From Chryseobacterium sediminis (GTDB lineage Bacteria > Bacteroidota > Bacteroidia > Flavobacteriales > Weeksellaceae): a stretch of 64,000 nucleotides of DNA. Below the pieces are notes generated by a model, which was given only the letters and a program-made list of their open reading frames with translations, made no database searches and had not been told where the DNA came from. Every line of letters starts with the position of its first letter. Position 1 is the stretch's first letter. Made by a program: the position numbers and the translations under genes. The DNA is taken from contig NZ_VUNZ01000001.1 of NCBI RefSeq assembly GCF_008386505.1, forward strand, positions 62,001 through 126,000. Direction: 5' to 3'. Below are positions 1 to 8,111 of this stretch, piece by piece.

Positions 1-1
1 A

Positions 2-316
2 ATTGCTGAAATTCAAGGTCATATAAAAGATAAGATTATGAAAACCCTCATTGGAGTTATCGAAAGTACGGAAGATTATGATGTTAGAAACTATGCAACC
101 AGTGCTATAGTAAATTTTGTAGAATATTCTCAAATAAGAATTGTTGCAAGAAATCTGGTTTTAAACATAGATGAAGATATTGATATACGTTATAATGCTT
201 TTGACGTTATCAAGAAAATTTCTGACATAGATGAAAGAAATGAAGTACTGAAAAGGTTACTTGATGATACGGATTTTCAGAAATCTGCTCAGAGAGTTCT
301 TACGGAAGGTAGCTGA
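2..316 (+). CDS. C-terminal part of a HEAT-repeat-like protein (partial)
   Basis: The frame is open to the left edge of the window, so the ATG at 38 is probably internal and the gene begins upstream. The visible ~104 residues are acidic and all-helical in character, with short helices separated by Asp-containing turns (D-Y-D-V-R-N-Y-A-T, then D-I-D-I-R-Y-N-A-F-D-V). This is the pattern of HEAT/armadillo repeats, which act as protein-binding scaffolds. No catalytic motif is seen. Proteins of this type are often immunity-like or scaffold proteins in Bacteroidota accessory loci, but nothing here proves such a role. It could also be an unrelated helical protein. Confidence 0.6.
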   Translation: MAEIQGHIKDKIMKTLIGVIESTEDYDVRNYATSAIVNFVEYSQIRIVARNLVLNIDEDIDIRYNAFDVIKKISDIDERNEVLKRLLDDTDFQKSAQRVLTEGS

Positions 317-680
317 TTTATATTAACAGTTAAAAATCTGAAAAAGGTACTTCTAAGATTTTTATTACAATTAAAAATAAACTAAAAAAGATGAGCTTAT
401 TGCTATGGGGTTGAAGGACGGTTCTGTACTTCATAATAATTATTTTTACCCAAAAAACTATTATCAAGGAAAACCTTTAAAACAAATTTTTATAATGATA
501 AGGCTCCATTAGTTAAAGCAGAATAATTTTATTTTAAACTTTAAAAAAGCATGTGAAGATGAAACTTTAATCAAAGACTTGTTTTCACGGGCTGAACTGG
601 ATTGATCAAAATAATAAATCTGAATAGGTCTGTACTATGATGAATAGATAAAAACTTAATCCAAATCCAATCCAAAATAT
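317..680. other. Gene-free stretch with possible decayed coding fragments
   Basis: No intact gene is seen. A 35-codon ORF at 405-512 (+) begins M-G-L-K-D-G-S-V-L-H-N-N-Y-F-Y and has plausible amino acid composition but stops early. Another short open stretch around 545-605 reads K-K-A-C-E-D-E-T-L-I-K-D-L-F before a stop. These may be remnants of a degraded gene between the two flanking accessory genes. No frame joins them without several frameshifts, so this is only a suggestion. Confidence 0.3.
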
Positions 681-1175
681 ATGAAGAAAATATTCTCAGA
701 ACTTAAAGGTTTTGTGGTGTTTAGCCCGCAGCTTTTAGCAAAATATCTACAGGAAAATAACCTTCCAGGTACTAATATTTTAAAATATTTCGTAGAAAAT
801 GAACATGGAGATGAAATAACAAAGTTAGGAATAGCAATCCCAATAATAGGCGTAGAAGAAGACTATTATGCATTTCAGGTCTCAGTGAATGACGAAAAGA
901 TATTGAATGATAATGAGGTAGAGGTGGAGTCCAAAGGCTGGATATTTCAAGCCGCCAATAATGAAATAAAAATTGTTGGTATTGGTTATTTAAAAGACAT
1001 TACTTCTATTAATGCTGAAAACAGCATTACTTTATCTTTAGAAAATGGCTGGTATTCTTTAAAAATACGGGGAGGAAATAAAGATGGTGAAAGATTATTT
1101 GAGCTGAATATGCAGAAACAGGACATTCATCCGGCTTTTAGCGGAGATGTTACTACCGAATATTACTATGGTTAG
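681..1175 (+). CDS. Unrecognised 164-residue protein
   Basis: I do not recognise the family. The protein is acidic and shows no signal peptide or membrane segment, so it is probably cytosolic. It starts M-K-K-I-F-S-E-L-K-G-F-V-V-F and has a beta-rich pattern, including a C-terminal part with S-L-E-N-G-W-Y-S-L-K-I-R-G-G that looks like a small beta-sandwich. The ATG follows a run of AT-rich DNA and no alternative in-frame start lies nearby. Together with the HEAT-like fragment upstream and the decayed DNA between them, it looks like accessory cargo; an immunity or antitoxin-like role is possible but unproven. Confidence 0.7.
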   Translation: MKKIFSELKGFVVFSPQLLAKYLQENNLPGTNILKYFVENEHGDEITKLGIAIPIIGVEEDYYAFQVSVNDEKILNDNEVEVESKGWIFQAANNEIKIVGIGYLKDITSINAENSITLSLENGWYSLKIRGGNKDGERLFELNMQKQDIHPAFSGDVTTEYYYG

Positions 1176-1327
1176 AAATATATATTAAAAATAGCGATGA
1201 AGGCTGAATACCTTTTGTTAAAGGGTAAATGGCTGAAGTTGAGTTGCTAAGAATATTGATTTAACAGTCTAAGAAAACAGAATTTTCTTTGAAAATATAG
1301 AAATGTAAATTTTCTTCCAAAAATATT

Positions 1328-1357
1328 TTGTCAGTAATAAAAAACTTTCTATATTTG
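1328..1357 (+). promoter_or_regulatory. Promoter of tRNA-Ser, Bacteroidota type
   Basis: TTG at 1328-1330, a 19-base spacer and a perfect TATATTTG at 1350-1357 match the flavobacterial TTG-N(17-23)-TAnnTTTG promoter. It lies 34 bases before the tRNA. Confidence 0.8.
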
Positions 1358-1391
1358 CACCACTGAAAACAACGGTATAACCGGAGTTAAA

Positions 1392-1479
1392 GGAGAGTTG
1401 GCAGAGTGGTCGATTGCGGCAGTCTTGAAAACTGTTGACTGTAACAGGTCCGGGGGTTCGAATCCCTCACTCTCCGCCA
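1392..1479 (+). tRNA. tRNA-Ser (anticodon UGA)
   Basis: The acceptor stem pairs GGAGAGT (1392-1398) with ACTCTCC (1469-1475), followed by the discriminator G and an encoded CCA (1477-1479). The anticodon TGA is at 1426-1428 in a loop CTTGAAA. A long variable arm and the T-loop GGTTCGAATCC are present, as expected for a class II serine tRNA. It decodes UCA and, by wobble, other UCN codons. Confidence 0.97.
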
Positions 1480-1500
1480 GTTGGGAAACCAAAATAAGCT

Positions 1501-1540
1501 AAAACGCTGTAAACATCAATGTTTACAGCGTTTTTGTTTT
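1501..1540 (+). terminator. Intrinsic terminator after tRNA-Ser
   Basis: ACGCTGTAAACAT and ATGTTTACAGCGT form a perfect 13-bp stem around a tiny CA loop, followed by TTTTGTTTT. It lies 21 bases after the tRNA CCA end. Confidence 0.9.
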
Positions 1541-1944
1541 ATGCAAATACCAAATGTGCTAAAAAAAGGATCACAATCTGAAAATGTTTACTACCCGATA
1601 AAAGCTTGATCATTTTCTTTATTTGAAAGTATCCGAATGGTATTCATACCAAAACCCTTTAAGAATCTTAAACTCATAAAAAATCTATCGGCACATCGAA
1701 TTCTATCGATATGTTATTTTTTGCTTGATTAGGGAAAATCAACAATTTTGCAAAAAAATTATTGTTGAAATAGCTCGACCTGATGTTTACATCAATGAAA
1801 ACAAGATTCTAAAAACACATTTGCCCAATCCCTCAGACAGAATATTTTTATTAATTGACTGTTGCATTTTGTTGAAGATATTATTTTCATTTTGAAATCC
1901 GGTGAGGTCAGCAACCCTTATTACCTCAAATTTTAAATGAGAAT
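1541..1944. other. AT-rich intergenic region before the C1q-like cluster
   Basis: No coding sequence or structured RNA that I can support. It probably holds the promoter of the downstream three-gene cluster, but I cannot pick a clear TTG/TAnnTTTG pair. Confidence 0.4.
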
Positions 1945-2841
1945 ATGAGAAAAAAAACACATAAAGCACTGATCTTACCTTGCTGCTTCTTTATCGGTAT
2001 ATTGAGTGCGCAAGTAGGAATAGGTACAAGTAACCCACAAGGGATTTTACATGTAGATGGAGCTAAGGATAATTCTGCTTCAGGAGTACCAACGGCAACA
2101 CAGGTTTCTAATGATGTTATTGTCAATAAAACAACAGGATTCATTGGTGCAGGAGTTCTTAATCCTCAGGTTCAGCTAGACATGAGATCAGCGGGTAGTG
2201 AAAATGCTCTTGGTTTAGGGACAACAACCATGTTGGCAGCAACAGCAGGTGCAGGTGCTACACGATATGATGTAAACAATATACCGGTAGGCGCTAAAAT
2301 AGAAGTGTCTGATGGTGTGGTATGGCACAAAGCCTATATTGCTCCTCAAAAGGCTGTGGTCGTTGTTCGTAAAATTGTAAGTCAGTCTATACCATCTGCC
2401 TCAGCAACAACCATTATTAACTGGAATGAGGTACGTGACATGAACAACAGCTTTGATCCCAGCTCTGGTGAATTTACAGCTCCCAGAAATGGAACTTATA
2501 CTTTTTTGTTAACATTCAATTTTAACGGAGCAGTTATTAGTGACGGTTCCAGAGTTGAGTCACAATTCTACAATCCCACTACAGGTACTGTTCTTGCCAG
2601 TGTATATAAAACTTTCGGACAGTCTATGACCGGTACCGCTGATGACGCAAATGCTACACGCTCAACACAGGCTGGAGGGTCAAGTACTGTTACCCTTACT
2701 CTTATTGCAGGAACTAAAGTAAGCGTAAGACTATTTCAAAATCTTACTTCAGGTAGTATTCCGCTTAGAGTTACTACAGATTCTTCAAATCCTGCGAATC
2801 CAGATGATGGATTTAACAATTTAACTATAATAGAACATTAA
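1945..2841 (+). CDS. Secreted C1q/TNF-like domain protein, copy 1
   Basis: A 298-residue exported protein. A signal peptide (basic M-R-K-K-T-H-K, then a hydrophobic core to about residue 22) is followed by the mature start Q-V-G-I-G-T-S-N-P, the common beginning of Bacteroidota surface and fibre proteins. Residues about 60-130 carry a second G-A-G-V-L-N-P repeat-like module. The C-terminal ~165 residues contain F-D-P-S-S-G-E-F-T-A-P-R-N-G-T-Y-T-F, the signature of the C1q/TNF jelly-roll fold, which usually trimerises and binds ligands. Two paralogues follow at spacings of 10 and 12 bases, so the three are probably one operon. The ligand is unknown and no sorting domain is obvious. Confidence 0.85.
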   Translation: MRKKTHKALILPCCFFIGILSAQVGIGTSNPQGILHVDGAKDNSASGVPTATQVSNDVIVNKTTGFIGAGVLNPQVQLDMRSAGSENALGLGTTTMLAATAGAGATRYDVNNIPVGAKIEVSDGVVWHKAYIAPQKAVVVVRKIVSQSIPSASATTIINWNEVRDMNNSFDPSSGEFTAPRNGTYTFLLTFNFNGAVISDGSRVESQFYNPTTGTVLASVYKTFGQSMTGTADDANATRSTQAGGSSTVTLTLIAGTKVSVRLFQNLTSGSIPLRVTTDSSNPANPDDGFNNLTIIEH

Positions 2842-2851
2842 GATATAGATT

Positions 2852-3697
2852 ATGAAAAAGATCAGTATAACTTATAAACTATTGGCCTGTATTTTATTTT
2901 TTTCTGCAACTAAAACAATTGCACAAACAGGTTTTTTTACGCCTACGCCTGCACAGCCTTTACATATAGATGCGGGAAAAGATAACGGCTCCGCACCTGA
3001 TGCAACAAAAATATCTAATGATGTTGTTATTACATCAGAAGGGCAGGTTGGCATTGGACTTTTAAATCCGGTTACTAAAGTTGATCTGAGATCTTCTTCT
3101 GACCAGGGAATTATTGGTTTAGGTAATAATACACAAAGCCCTTCTGCTGCAGGGGGAGGAGCTATACGTTACAATAACGGAGGTTTTCTGGAATATTCTG
3201 ACGGTGAACAATGGATAGCATTGCCACTTACAGCTCCAACCAAAGCACTGGTAAACGCCAGTAAAGGTTCGGCGCAAAGTATTCCAAGTGCTGCTTCAAC
3301 CGTTATTACAGGGTGGACAGAAACAGTTGATTTAGGTGCAGGTGCCAGTGGAGATTTTGATCCTTCTACAGGTATTTTTAAAGCTCCCCGTGATGGTTTT
3401 TATCTGGTTTCTTTCAACATTACCCTTGCTAATGGAAATATCCCTAAAAATACATTTATAGAAACGGCAATAGAAAGCAATCAAAGTACAGATAATATTC
3501 CTGTATTTAAAACAATAAATTCTTATCCTGCTTTTCAGGCTGGTGCAGTAAGTAATTATATAAGTGGTAATTGCAATGCTATTTTCAACCTTAAAAAAGA
3601 TGATACTATAAAATTCAGCATAAGGCATAATATAGGCAGTGCCCGAAATACTTTGAATGATAGTAAATTAAATAATTTAAGCATCAGTGAATTATAA
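2852..3697 (+). CDS. Secreted C1q/TNF-like domain protein, copy 2
   Basis: A 281-residue paralogue of its neighbours. The signal peptide ends near A-I-A-Q (about residue 24). A central G-Q-V-G-I-G-L-L-N-P module and the jelly-roll motif F-D-P-S-T-G-I-F-K-A-P-R-D-G-F-Y-L-V follow. The mature start is T-G-F-F-T-P rather than V-G-I-G-T, so the N-terminal module has drifted relative to copies 1 and 3. It begins 10 bases after copy 1. Probably a trimeric cell-surface or secreted binding protein; the partner is not known. Confidence 0.85.
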   Translation: MKKISITYKLLACILFFSATKTIAQTGFFTPTPAQPLHIDAGKDNGSAPDATKISNDVVITSEGQVGIGLLNPVTKVDLRSSSDQGIIGLGNNTQSPSAAGGGAIRYNNGGFLEYSDGEQWIALPLTAPTKALVNASKGSAQSIPSAASTVITGWTETVDLGAGASGDFDPSTGIFKAPRDGFYLVSFNITLANGNIPKNTFIETAIESNQSTDNIPVFKTINSYPAFQAGAVSNYISGNCNAIFNLKKDDTIKFSIRHNIGSARNTLNDSKLNNLSISEL

Positions 3698-3709
3698 AAA
3701 TATATAATA

Positions 3710-4618
3710 ATGGGACGAAAAAATAAAATAAAAAAATTGATCAGTGCTGTTATTGTTTTGTCACTGAATGTAACCTACATAAACGCTCAAATAGGGATAG
3801 GAATACCCAATCCGACAAATCCTCTTGAGGTTAAAACGGATGCAGGTAATATTATCATTAACAGTTCCGGAAAAATAGGTGCAATGGTAGCCAATCCCAA
3901 GGTAGCTCTGGATCTCCGTGGTGGAACAAATAGTTCTGTAGCTATTGGAAATACGACGAAAACAGCGGTTCAGGCTGGGGCAGGGGCATTACGGTATGTT
4001 GCAAGTCCGGCTATTGGGGTAAAGGGATATTTAGAATTTTCCGATGGCTCAGATTGGGTCAGCTTTTATCCTAAAGGTAAGCCGCGTATTATAGTAATGG
4101 CAAGTAAAACTACTCAGGATACTTATGTATTTGAAAGTGCTGTCCCTTCAGAAATAGGAACCAAATCTGGAATAGTTCAAAGAAGATCCTCTTATTTAAC
4201 AAACTGGACTGAAAAACTAGACTCTGATTCAGGGGTTCCAACCTCCAATTTCGATCCGGCTACAGGTGAATTTACAGCGCCGCGTGATGGCGTTTATTTT
4301 GCAACTTTTACTTTTGCATTACAGTCCAGCCAGGTAAATACAGGTGCTAATAATCAGACTGAAGCAATTTGGGAAGTTAGAAATCCTACCGGCACAATTA
4401 CACAAAGAATAAAAACAAATAACGGATATGCTTCCGATACCGGAGCCAGTCCCAATGCAGTACCGGTTGGTTCAGCCTGTACAGTAAGCGTTTATCTGAA
4501 TAAAGGCAGCAAACTAAGACCTTTTACCTGGATTACAGTAGCATTTGATGGTACAACCAGCCAGTTTGATGTTTCAGGAAGTGGTGCTTACAACGCACTT
4601 ACCATAGTTGAACAATAA
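3710..4618 (+). CDS. Secreted C1q/TNF-like domain protein, copy 3
   Basis: A 302-residue third paralogue. The strongly basic N-terminus (M-G-R-K-N-K-I-K-K) leads into a hydrophobic signal, and the mature protein starts Q-I-G-I-G-I-P-N-P. The module G-A-M-V-A-N-P-K-V-A-L-D-L-R matches the equivalent segment of copy 1. The jelly-roll motif reads F-D-P-A-T-G-E-F-T-A-P-R-D-G-V-Y-F-A. It ends in a terminator shared with the convergent small peptide genes. The three copies are well diverged from each other, so the tandem duplication is old or under diversifying selection. Confidence 0.85.
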   Translation: MGRKNKIKKLISAVIVLSLNVTYINAQIGIGIPNPTNPLEVKTDAGNIIINSSGKIGAMVANPKVALDLRGGTNSSVAIGNTTKTAVQAGAGALRYVASPAIGVKGYLEFSDGSDWVSFYPKGKPRIIVMASKTTQDTYVFESAVPSEIGTKSGIVQRRSSYLTNWTEKLDSDSGVPTSNFDPATGEFTAPRDGVYFATFTFALQSSQVNTGANNQTEAIWEVRNPTGTITQRIKTNNGYASDTGASPNAVPVGSACTVSVYLNKGSKLRPFTWITVAFDGTTSQFDVSGSGAYNALTIVEQ

Positions 4619-4656
4619 AGATATTTAAATAAGTCTGAACAATTTGATTTTAAAAT

Positions 4657-4695
4657 AAACCCTGTAATTCCTACAAATTACAGGGTTTTATTTTT
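4657..4695. terminator. Bidirectional intrinsic terminator
   Basis: AAACCCTGTAATT pairs with AATTACAGGGTTT around a short CCTACA loop, with T-rich tracts on both sides. It separates the C1q-like cluster from the convergent peptide genes. Confidence 0.85.
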
Positions 4696-4708
4696 GAAGA
4701 ATATAGTG

Positions 4709-4855
4709 TTAACTTAATATCTCACATGGTGCTATACAAATCACCCAGGGACATCTCTTGATTCCCGGAGGAGGGCAGCATGCTTCGGAACAACTCAATG
4801 CTCCGCCATTAATATTCTTCAGCTGATCTCTTGAAATTTTTTTAGAATTTTTCAT
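4709..4855 (-). CDS. GG-leader bacteriocin-like cysteine peptide 1
   Basis: A 48-residue ORF. It starts M-K-N-S-K-K-I-S-R-D-Q-L-K-N-I-N-G-G, a double-glycine leader of the kind cut by peptidase-containing ABC exporters, and continues with a short core holding six cysteines in the order C-x(3)-C-C-x(6)-C-x(4)-C-x(3)-C. The leader matches the neighbouring peptide closely while the cores differ, the usual sign of a RiPP or bacteriocin-like family. Peptides with this leader are widespread in Chryseobacterium-type genomes and are annotated only as bacteriocin-like. No exporter or modifying enzyme lies beside it. Confidence 0.8.
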   Translation of the reverse strand: MKNSKKISRDQLKNINGGALSCSEACCPPPGIKRCPWVICIAPCEILS

Positions 4856-4882
4856 AGTCAAGTAATTGAATTAAACTAAAAA

Positions 4883-5026
4883 CTAAGGTTGGTTTCCACC
4901 ACCACATCCGTCATATGGCATACATTGCCACTTTCCACCAATTAAACAAAGCTGTCCGCCTCTGCAGTCAATACCACCCTTAATTGTTTTCAATTCCTGT
5001 CTTTCGATTTTCTTTAAATTTTTCAT
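4883..5026 (-). CDS. GG-leader bacteriocin-like cysteine peptide 2
   Basis: A 47-residue ORF 27 bases upstream of its paralogue on the same strand. The leader is M-K-N-L-K-K-I-E-R-Q-E-L-K-T-I-K-G-G. The core is glycine-rich with four cysteines (C21, C27, C35, C41), including a G-C-G-G-G motif near the end. Cysteine spacing suggests two disulfides or modified thiols after leader removal. Role unproven: antimicrobial, signalling or a secreted small peptide. With peptide 1 it forms a two-gene unit with no visible transporter, so export would depend on a system elsewhere. Confidence 0.8.
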   Translation of the reverse strand: MKNLKKIERQELKTIKGGIDCRGGQLCLIGGKWQCMPYDGCGGGNQP

Positions 5027-5311
5027 AATAATATAGGTTTAGTTCTACTCGAAGTTAATCAATTTTTATCAACTGTTGTAGAATTATCATAAAAATATTT
5101 ATTTTCAATGGATTTATTGTTTGATGTTTTCCTTTATGTTTTATGTAATTAAGTAAAATATACAGTGCATGAAGTGGATTCAATAAGGCTTAATGAAGGA
5201 ATGTACAAAGAATAGATATCTTTTGAGTAAAATCTTGTCTTGTGGCAAGTTGGATTTCATAATGACTTACTAATTTTGGTTAAAAGTTTAATCACCAAAT
5301 CCGATAATATT

Positions 5312-6184
5312 ATGAAAAGTCTATTCAAATTCTCAACCTTATTGAAATCATTGCTGGTTTTAACTGTTATCGTTATCACATCCCAAGTATATGGGCAAAA
5401 AGTGAAACCTTCTGAAAGTGGTTATGCTCCTGCTAATGGAAGTAAAGTTTACTATGAAGTCTATGGTAAAGGTAAGCCCATTGTATTATTGCATGGCGCT
5501 TTTATGACGATTGACATGAACTGGGGGCAACTGATCCCGGAGTTATCAAAAAACAGAAAAGTAATCGCTGTTGAATTGCAAGGACACGGGCATACTCCGT
5601 TTTCAGAACGCAAATTATCACATACTGCTTTGGCCAGTGATGTGACAGAAGTAATGAACTTTCTGAAAATTGATAAGGCAGATGTGGTAGGATATAGCTT
5701 TGGAGGAGAAGTGGCTTATCAGTTGGCTATACAAAACCCTGAAAGACTTAACAAGTTGGTTATCATTTCGTCAACATATAAAACTAGTGGCTGGCTGCCT
5801 GAAGTAAATAAAGCACTTGAAGGAATGAAACCGGATCTTTTTACGAACAGTCCTCTGCATACAGCTTATAATGCCGTAGCACCTGATAAAACAAAATGGA
5901 CAAAATTTCTGGAACAGATGATGGCTTCTGCCAGACAACCTTTTGATTTTGGTGATGGTAATATTTCTAAAATTCCGGTACCTGTTTTAATCATAGCCGG
6001 TGATAATGATGGATTGGATAAAACAGAACTTTCAAAAACCTATAAATTATTGGGAGGTGATGTTTTTGCAGATATGGGGCCAATGCCAAAATCTCAATTG
6101 GCTATTGTTCCAGGGCAAACCCATGTCAGTCTGATGATGCAGACTGCAACAATTCTGAACTACCTAAACAGCTTTTTACAATAA
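5312..6184 (+). CDS. Exported alpha/beta hydrolase
   Basis: A 290-residue alpha/beta-hydrolase-fold enzyme. I use the ATG at 5312 because it opens a proper signal peptide (M-K-S-L-F-K-F followed by a hydrophobic core ending near Y-G-Q); the more upstream ATG at 5240 adds 24 residues that break this. The oxyanion motif is L-L-H-G-A-F, the nucleophile elbow G-Y-S-F-G-G, a late Asp lies in I-A-G-D-N-D, and the catalytic His in P-G-Q-T-H-V. The substrate is not readable from the sequence; esterase or lipase-like action in the periplasm is likely. It stands alone on its strand before a VOC-family gene. Confidence 0.85.
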   Translation: MKSLFKFSTLLKSLLVLTVIVITSQVYGQKVKPSESGYAPANGSKVYYEVYGKGKPIVLLHGAFMTIDMNWGQLIPELSKNRKVIAVELQGHGHTPFSERKLSHTALASDVTEVMNFLKIDKADVVGYSFGGEVAYQLAIQNPERLNKLVIISSTYKTSGWLPEVNKALEGMKPDLFTNSPLHTAYNAVAPDKTKWTKFLEQMMASARQPFDFGDGNISKIPVPVLIIAGDNDGLDKTELSKTYKLLGGDVFADMGPMPKSQLAIVPGQTHVSLMMQTATILNYLNSFLQ

Positions 6185-6240
6185 TCAGATACAATATCAC
6201 TTATTTTAATTAATCCTTTTACAATTGTTAAATCTACAAT

Positions 6241-6609
6241 ATGGATACGAAATTTGAAGCAGGAATAAATATTGCCATAAAAATTCCAAAAAGTAAATAT
6301 GAAAAAACGGTAGTCTTTTACAGAGACATCTTAAAGTTAAAGGTTGAAGAAAAACCGATTAATAATTCAACGGTTTCCAGAACCCATGAAGTAAAATTCG
6401 GGAATAATATTATCTGGCTGGACTGTGTAGATAATTATACCCATTCCGAAACCTGGCTGCAGCTTACAGTTCCTGATGTAGAAGAAGCTACAGAATACCT
6501 TCTGTCGGTCGGCGTAGAAACCTGTGACGAAATTGAAGAACTCCCTGAAAATATGCACTGGATTACAGATCCTGCGGGGACAGTGTTCAATTTGCAGGAA
6601 AGAAAATAA
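6241..6609 (+). CDS. VOC-family (glyoxalase/bleomycin-resistance fold) protein
   Basis: A 122-residue single-domain VOC protein. It shows the beta-alpha-beta pattern K-Y-E-K-T-V-V-F-Y-R-D-I-L-K-L-K-V near residues 19-38 and the closing P-A-G-T-V-F-N-L-Q-E, both typical of the fold. Candidate metal ligands are weak, so it may be a non-catalytic or lyase-like member. It is cytosolic and follows the hydrolase by 56 bases on the same strand, so co-transcription is possible. Substrate unknown. Confidence 0.8.
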   Translation: MDTKFEAGINIAIKIPKSKYEKTVVFYRDILKLKVEEKPINNSTVSRTHEVKFGNNIIWLDCVDNYTHSETWLQLTVPDVEEATEYLLSVGVETCDEIEELPENMHWITDPAGTVFNLQERK

Positions 6610-6707
6610 CAAAAGACAGAATGCGATAGGGAAAATTGCTTAGAATATGGTTTTAATCAAAATTTTAATACCTTTAACCATCAAATTATTAAAATTTTAA
6701 ACAATCC

Positions 6708-7250
6708 ATGAAGACGAAATCTTTAACTTTCATCTTAACCCTCTTTTTTCAGCTGGTAAGTATCACTGTATTTTCACAAAAAACAGCTGTTCTCAACTCT
6801 TTATTAGATAAAAATACAGAATTTATTTTTCCACAGACTCCCGATAAAATCTCAAAAGCATTGAATACTAAACCTGTATTTTATGAAGATGCCAACGAGG
6901 AAAAGTATGTGAAATGGCCTACAAAAACAGGACTGGAACTCTATTGCAGTTTAGGGAAAAATAATACTGTTGATGAAATGTTTTTTACCATTTCAGACAA
7001 TAAACCAGTAGTGGTAGAAGGACTCCCATTTGGCCTTATTCTGAATAAAAGTACCTTGCAGGACAGCAAAACTAAGTTCAGTAAATACAAGGCTAAAACA
7101 CAGAAACTTGGTGCAGACAGTGAATTTCCGGGAGGTTCAAAACTGATTTTTAAGAAAGGGAAACATTATGCAACCTTGCTTTTTGACAATAAAAACCTGC
7201 TCAAATCTTTAGGACTTACCACAGAACTTATTGATCCGGCAGCCAATTAA
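6708..7250 (+). CDS. Secreted protein of unknown function
   Basis: A 180-residue protein with a clear signal peptide (M-K-T-K-S then a hydrophobic core, cleavage near V-F-S-Q). The mature part is lysine-rich and has no cysteine pair, lipobox or catalytic motif that I can recognise. It contains a plausible beta-rich region (G-L-P-F-G-L-I-L-N-K-S-T and following). Spacing of 98 bases from the VOC gene leaves it unclear whether they share a transcript; a terminator follows directly. Confidence 0.75.
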   Translation: MKTKSLTFILTLFFQLVSITVFSQKTAVLNSLLDKNTEFIFPQTPDKISKALNTKPVFYEDANEEKYVKWPTKTGLELYCSLGKNNTVDEMFFTISDNKPVVVEGLPFGLILNKSTLQDSKTKFSKYKAKTQKLGADSEFPGGSKLIFKKGKHYATLLFDNKNLLKSLGLTTELIDPAAN

Positions 7251-7272
7251 TTTTAACAGCTTTCAAATACTA

Positions 7273-7303
7273 TAAATCCGTCACTTTTTGGCGGATTTTT
7301 TTG
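7273..7303 (+). terminator. Intrinsic terminator
   Basis: AAATCCG and CGGATTT flank an 11-base loop and are followed by a run of T. It closes the small hydrolase/VOC/secreted-protein group. Confidence 0.75.
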
Positions 7304-7689
7304 TACGTCTGCTTTCAGAAAATAGATTGAAAAATAAGATCAGATTTCAGACTAAATTGATATAAAAAAGATCACTTACTATCAAAAGATAGAGATTTAC
7401 TATCCTTAAAGAAGCAGTTCAAAAAAACGCTTTAATTATAGGATGGAAAACGATAACGGACAGACGGTTTCTTTGAACTTGTTTGATTTTTTTGCACTAT
7501 ATCTTAAGAATTTAGCAACAAAAAATGAGTGAAATAATCTAAATTATAATATTTATTGAATGAAAAGTTGATTTTTAATAGCAATAAAATCAATGAGTTA
7601 TGGTTAAATAGTTATTGTTTGCATAAAATATCTTTCACGTTTTTATAAAATACCTATATTTACCACCAAGGAGTTCTTAACATCTTCTT
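7304..7689. other. AT-rich region preceding riboswitch 1
   Basis: No gene seen. The promoter for the riboswitch leader should lie in its last 60 bases; TATATTTA at 7655-7662 is the best -7 candidate, but I see no good TTG at the right distance. Confidence 0.4.
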
Positions 7690-7925
7690 TATCAACCGAA
7701 ACTGGTTACACTTAGCTGTGTCTTAAAAGGGAATCGTGTGTAAATCACGAACTGTCGCGCAACTGTAAGTAGCATTAAGGTTTTTATCAAATAAAGGTCC
7801 ACTGTATACCTCGTTATATGGGAAGGACGATAAAAACTGTTACAAGTCAGGAGACCTGCCTATTTCGAATTGACGATGCTTTCGCGGTCTGAAGCTTATA
7901 GTCAGGTATGATACGATATGGATAA
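7690..7925 (+). promoter_or_regulatory. Cobalamin riboswitch 1, upstream of the prp genes
   Basis: The conserved adenosylcobalamin aptamer elements are present in order. These are GGGAATCGTGTGTAAATCACGAACTG-type core sequence from 7729, the CGCGCAACTGTAAGT block at about 7756-7770, and the B12 box AAGTCAGGAGACCTGCC at 7844-7860. A conserved tail follows (TGCTTTCGCGGTCTGAAGCTT, 7877-7897), also found after riboswitch 2. By analogy with known B12 riboswitches, cobalamin binding would lower expression of the downstream genes. Exact ends and the switching mechanism are not readable by eye. Confidence 0.92.
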
Positions 7926-8111
7926 CAGTGAGATCAATATATTTTGTCAGCTCGTGTTATTTTTGTGATGCAGATAAATAGTGGGGCAGTATGCTCATTT
8001 ATTATCGTGTATTCATCGTATTTTCCTTTTCCATATTTTTCTTTCTCACAAGCATTGTGAAGTTTATCAGGAGCTTTTTATGAAGATTTAATCAATATAA
8101 AAAGTTAAAAA

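Noticed and set aside
1392..1479. tRNA-Ser as an integration site of a mobile island
   Set aside because: No integrase, and I saw no repeat of the tRNA 3' end elsewhere in the window.
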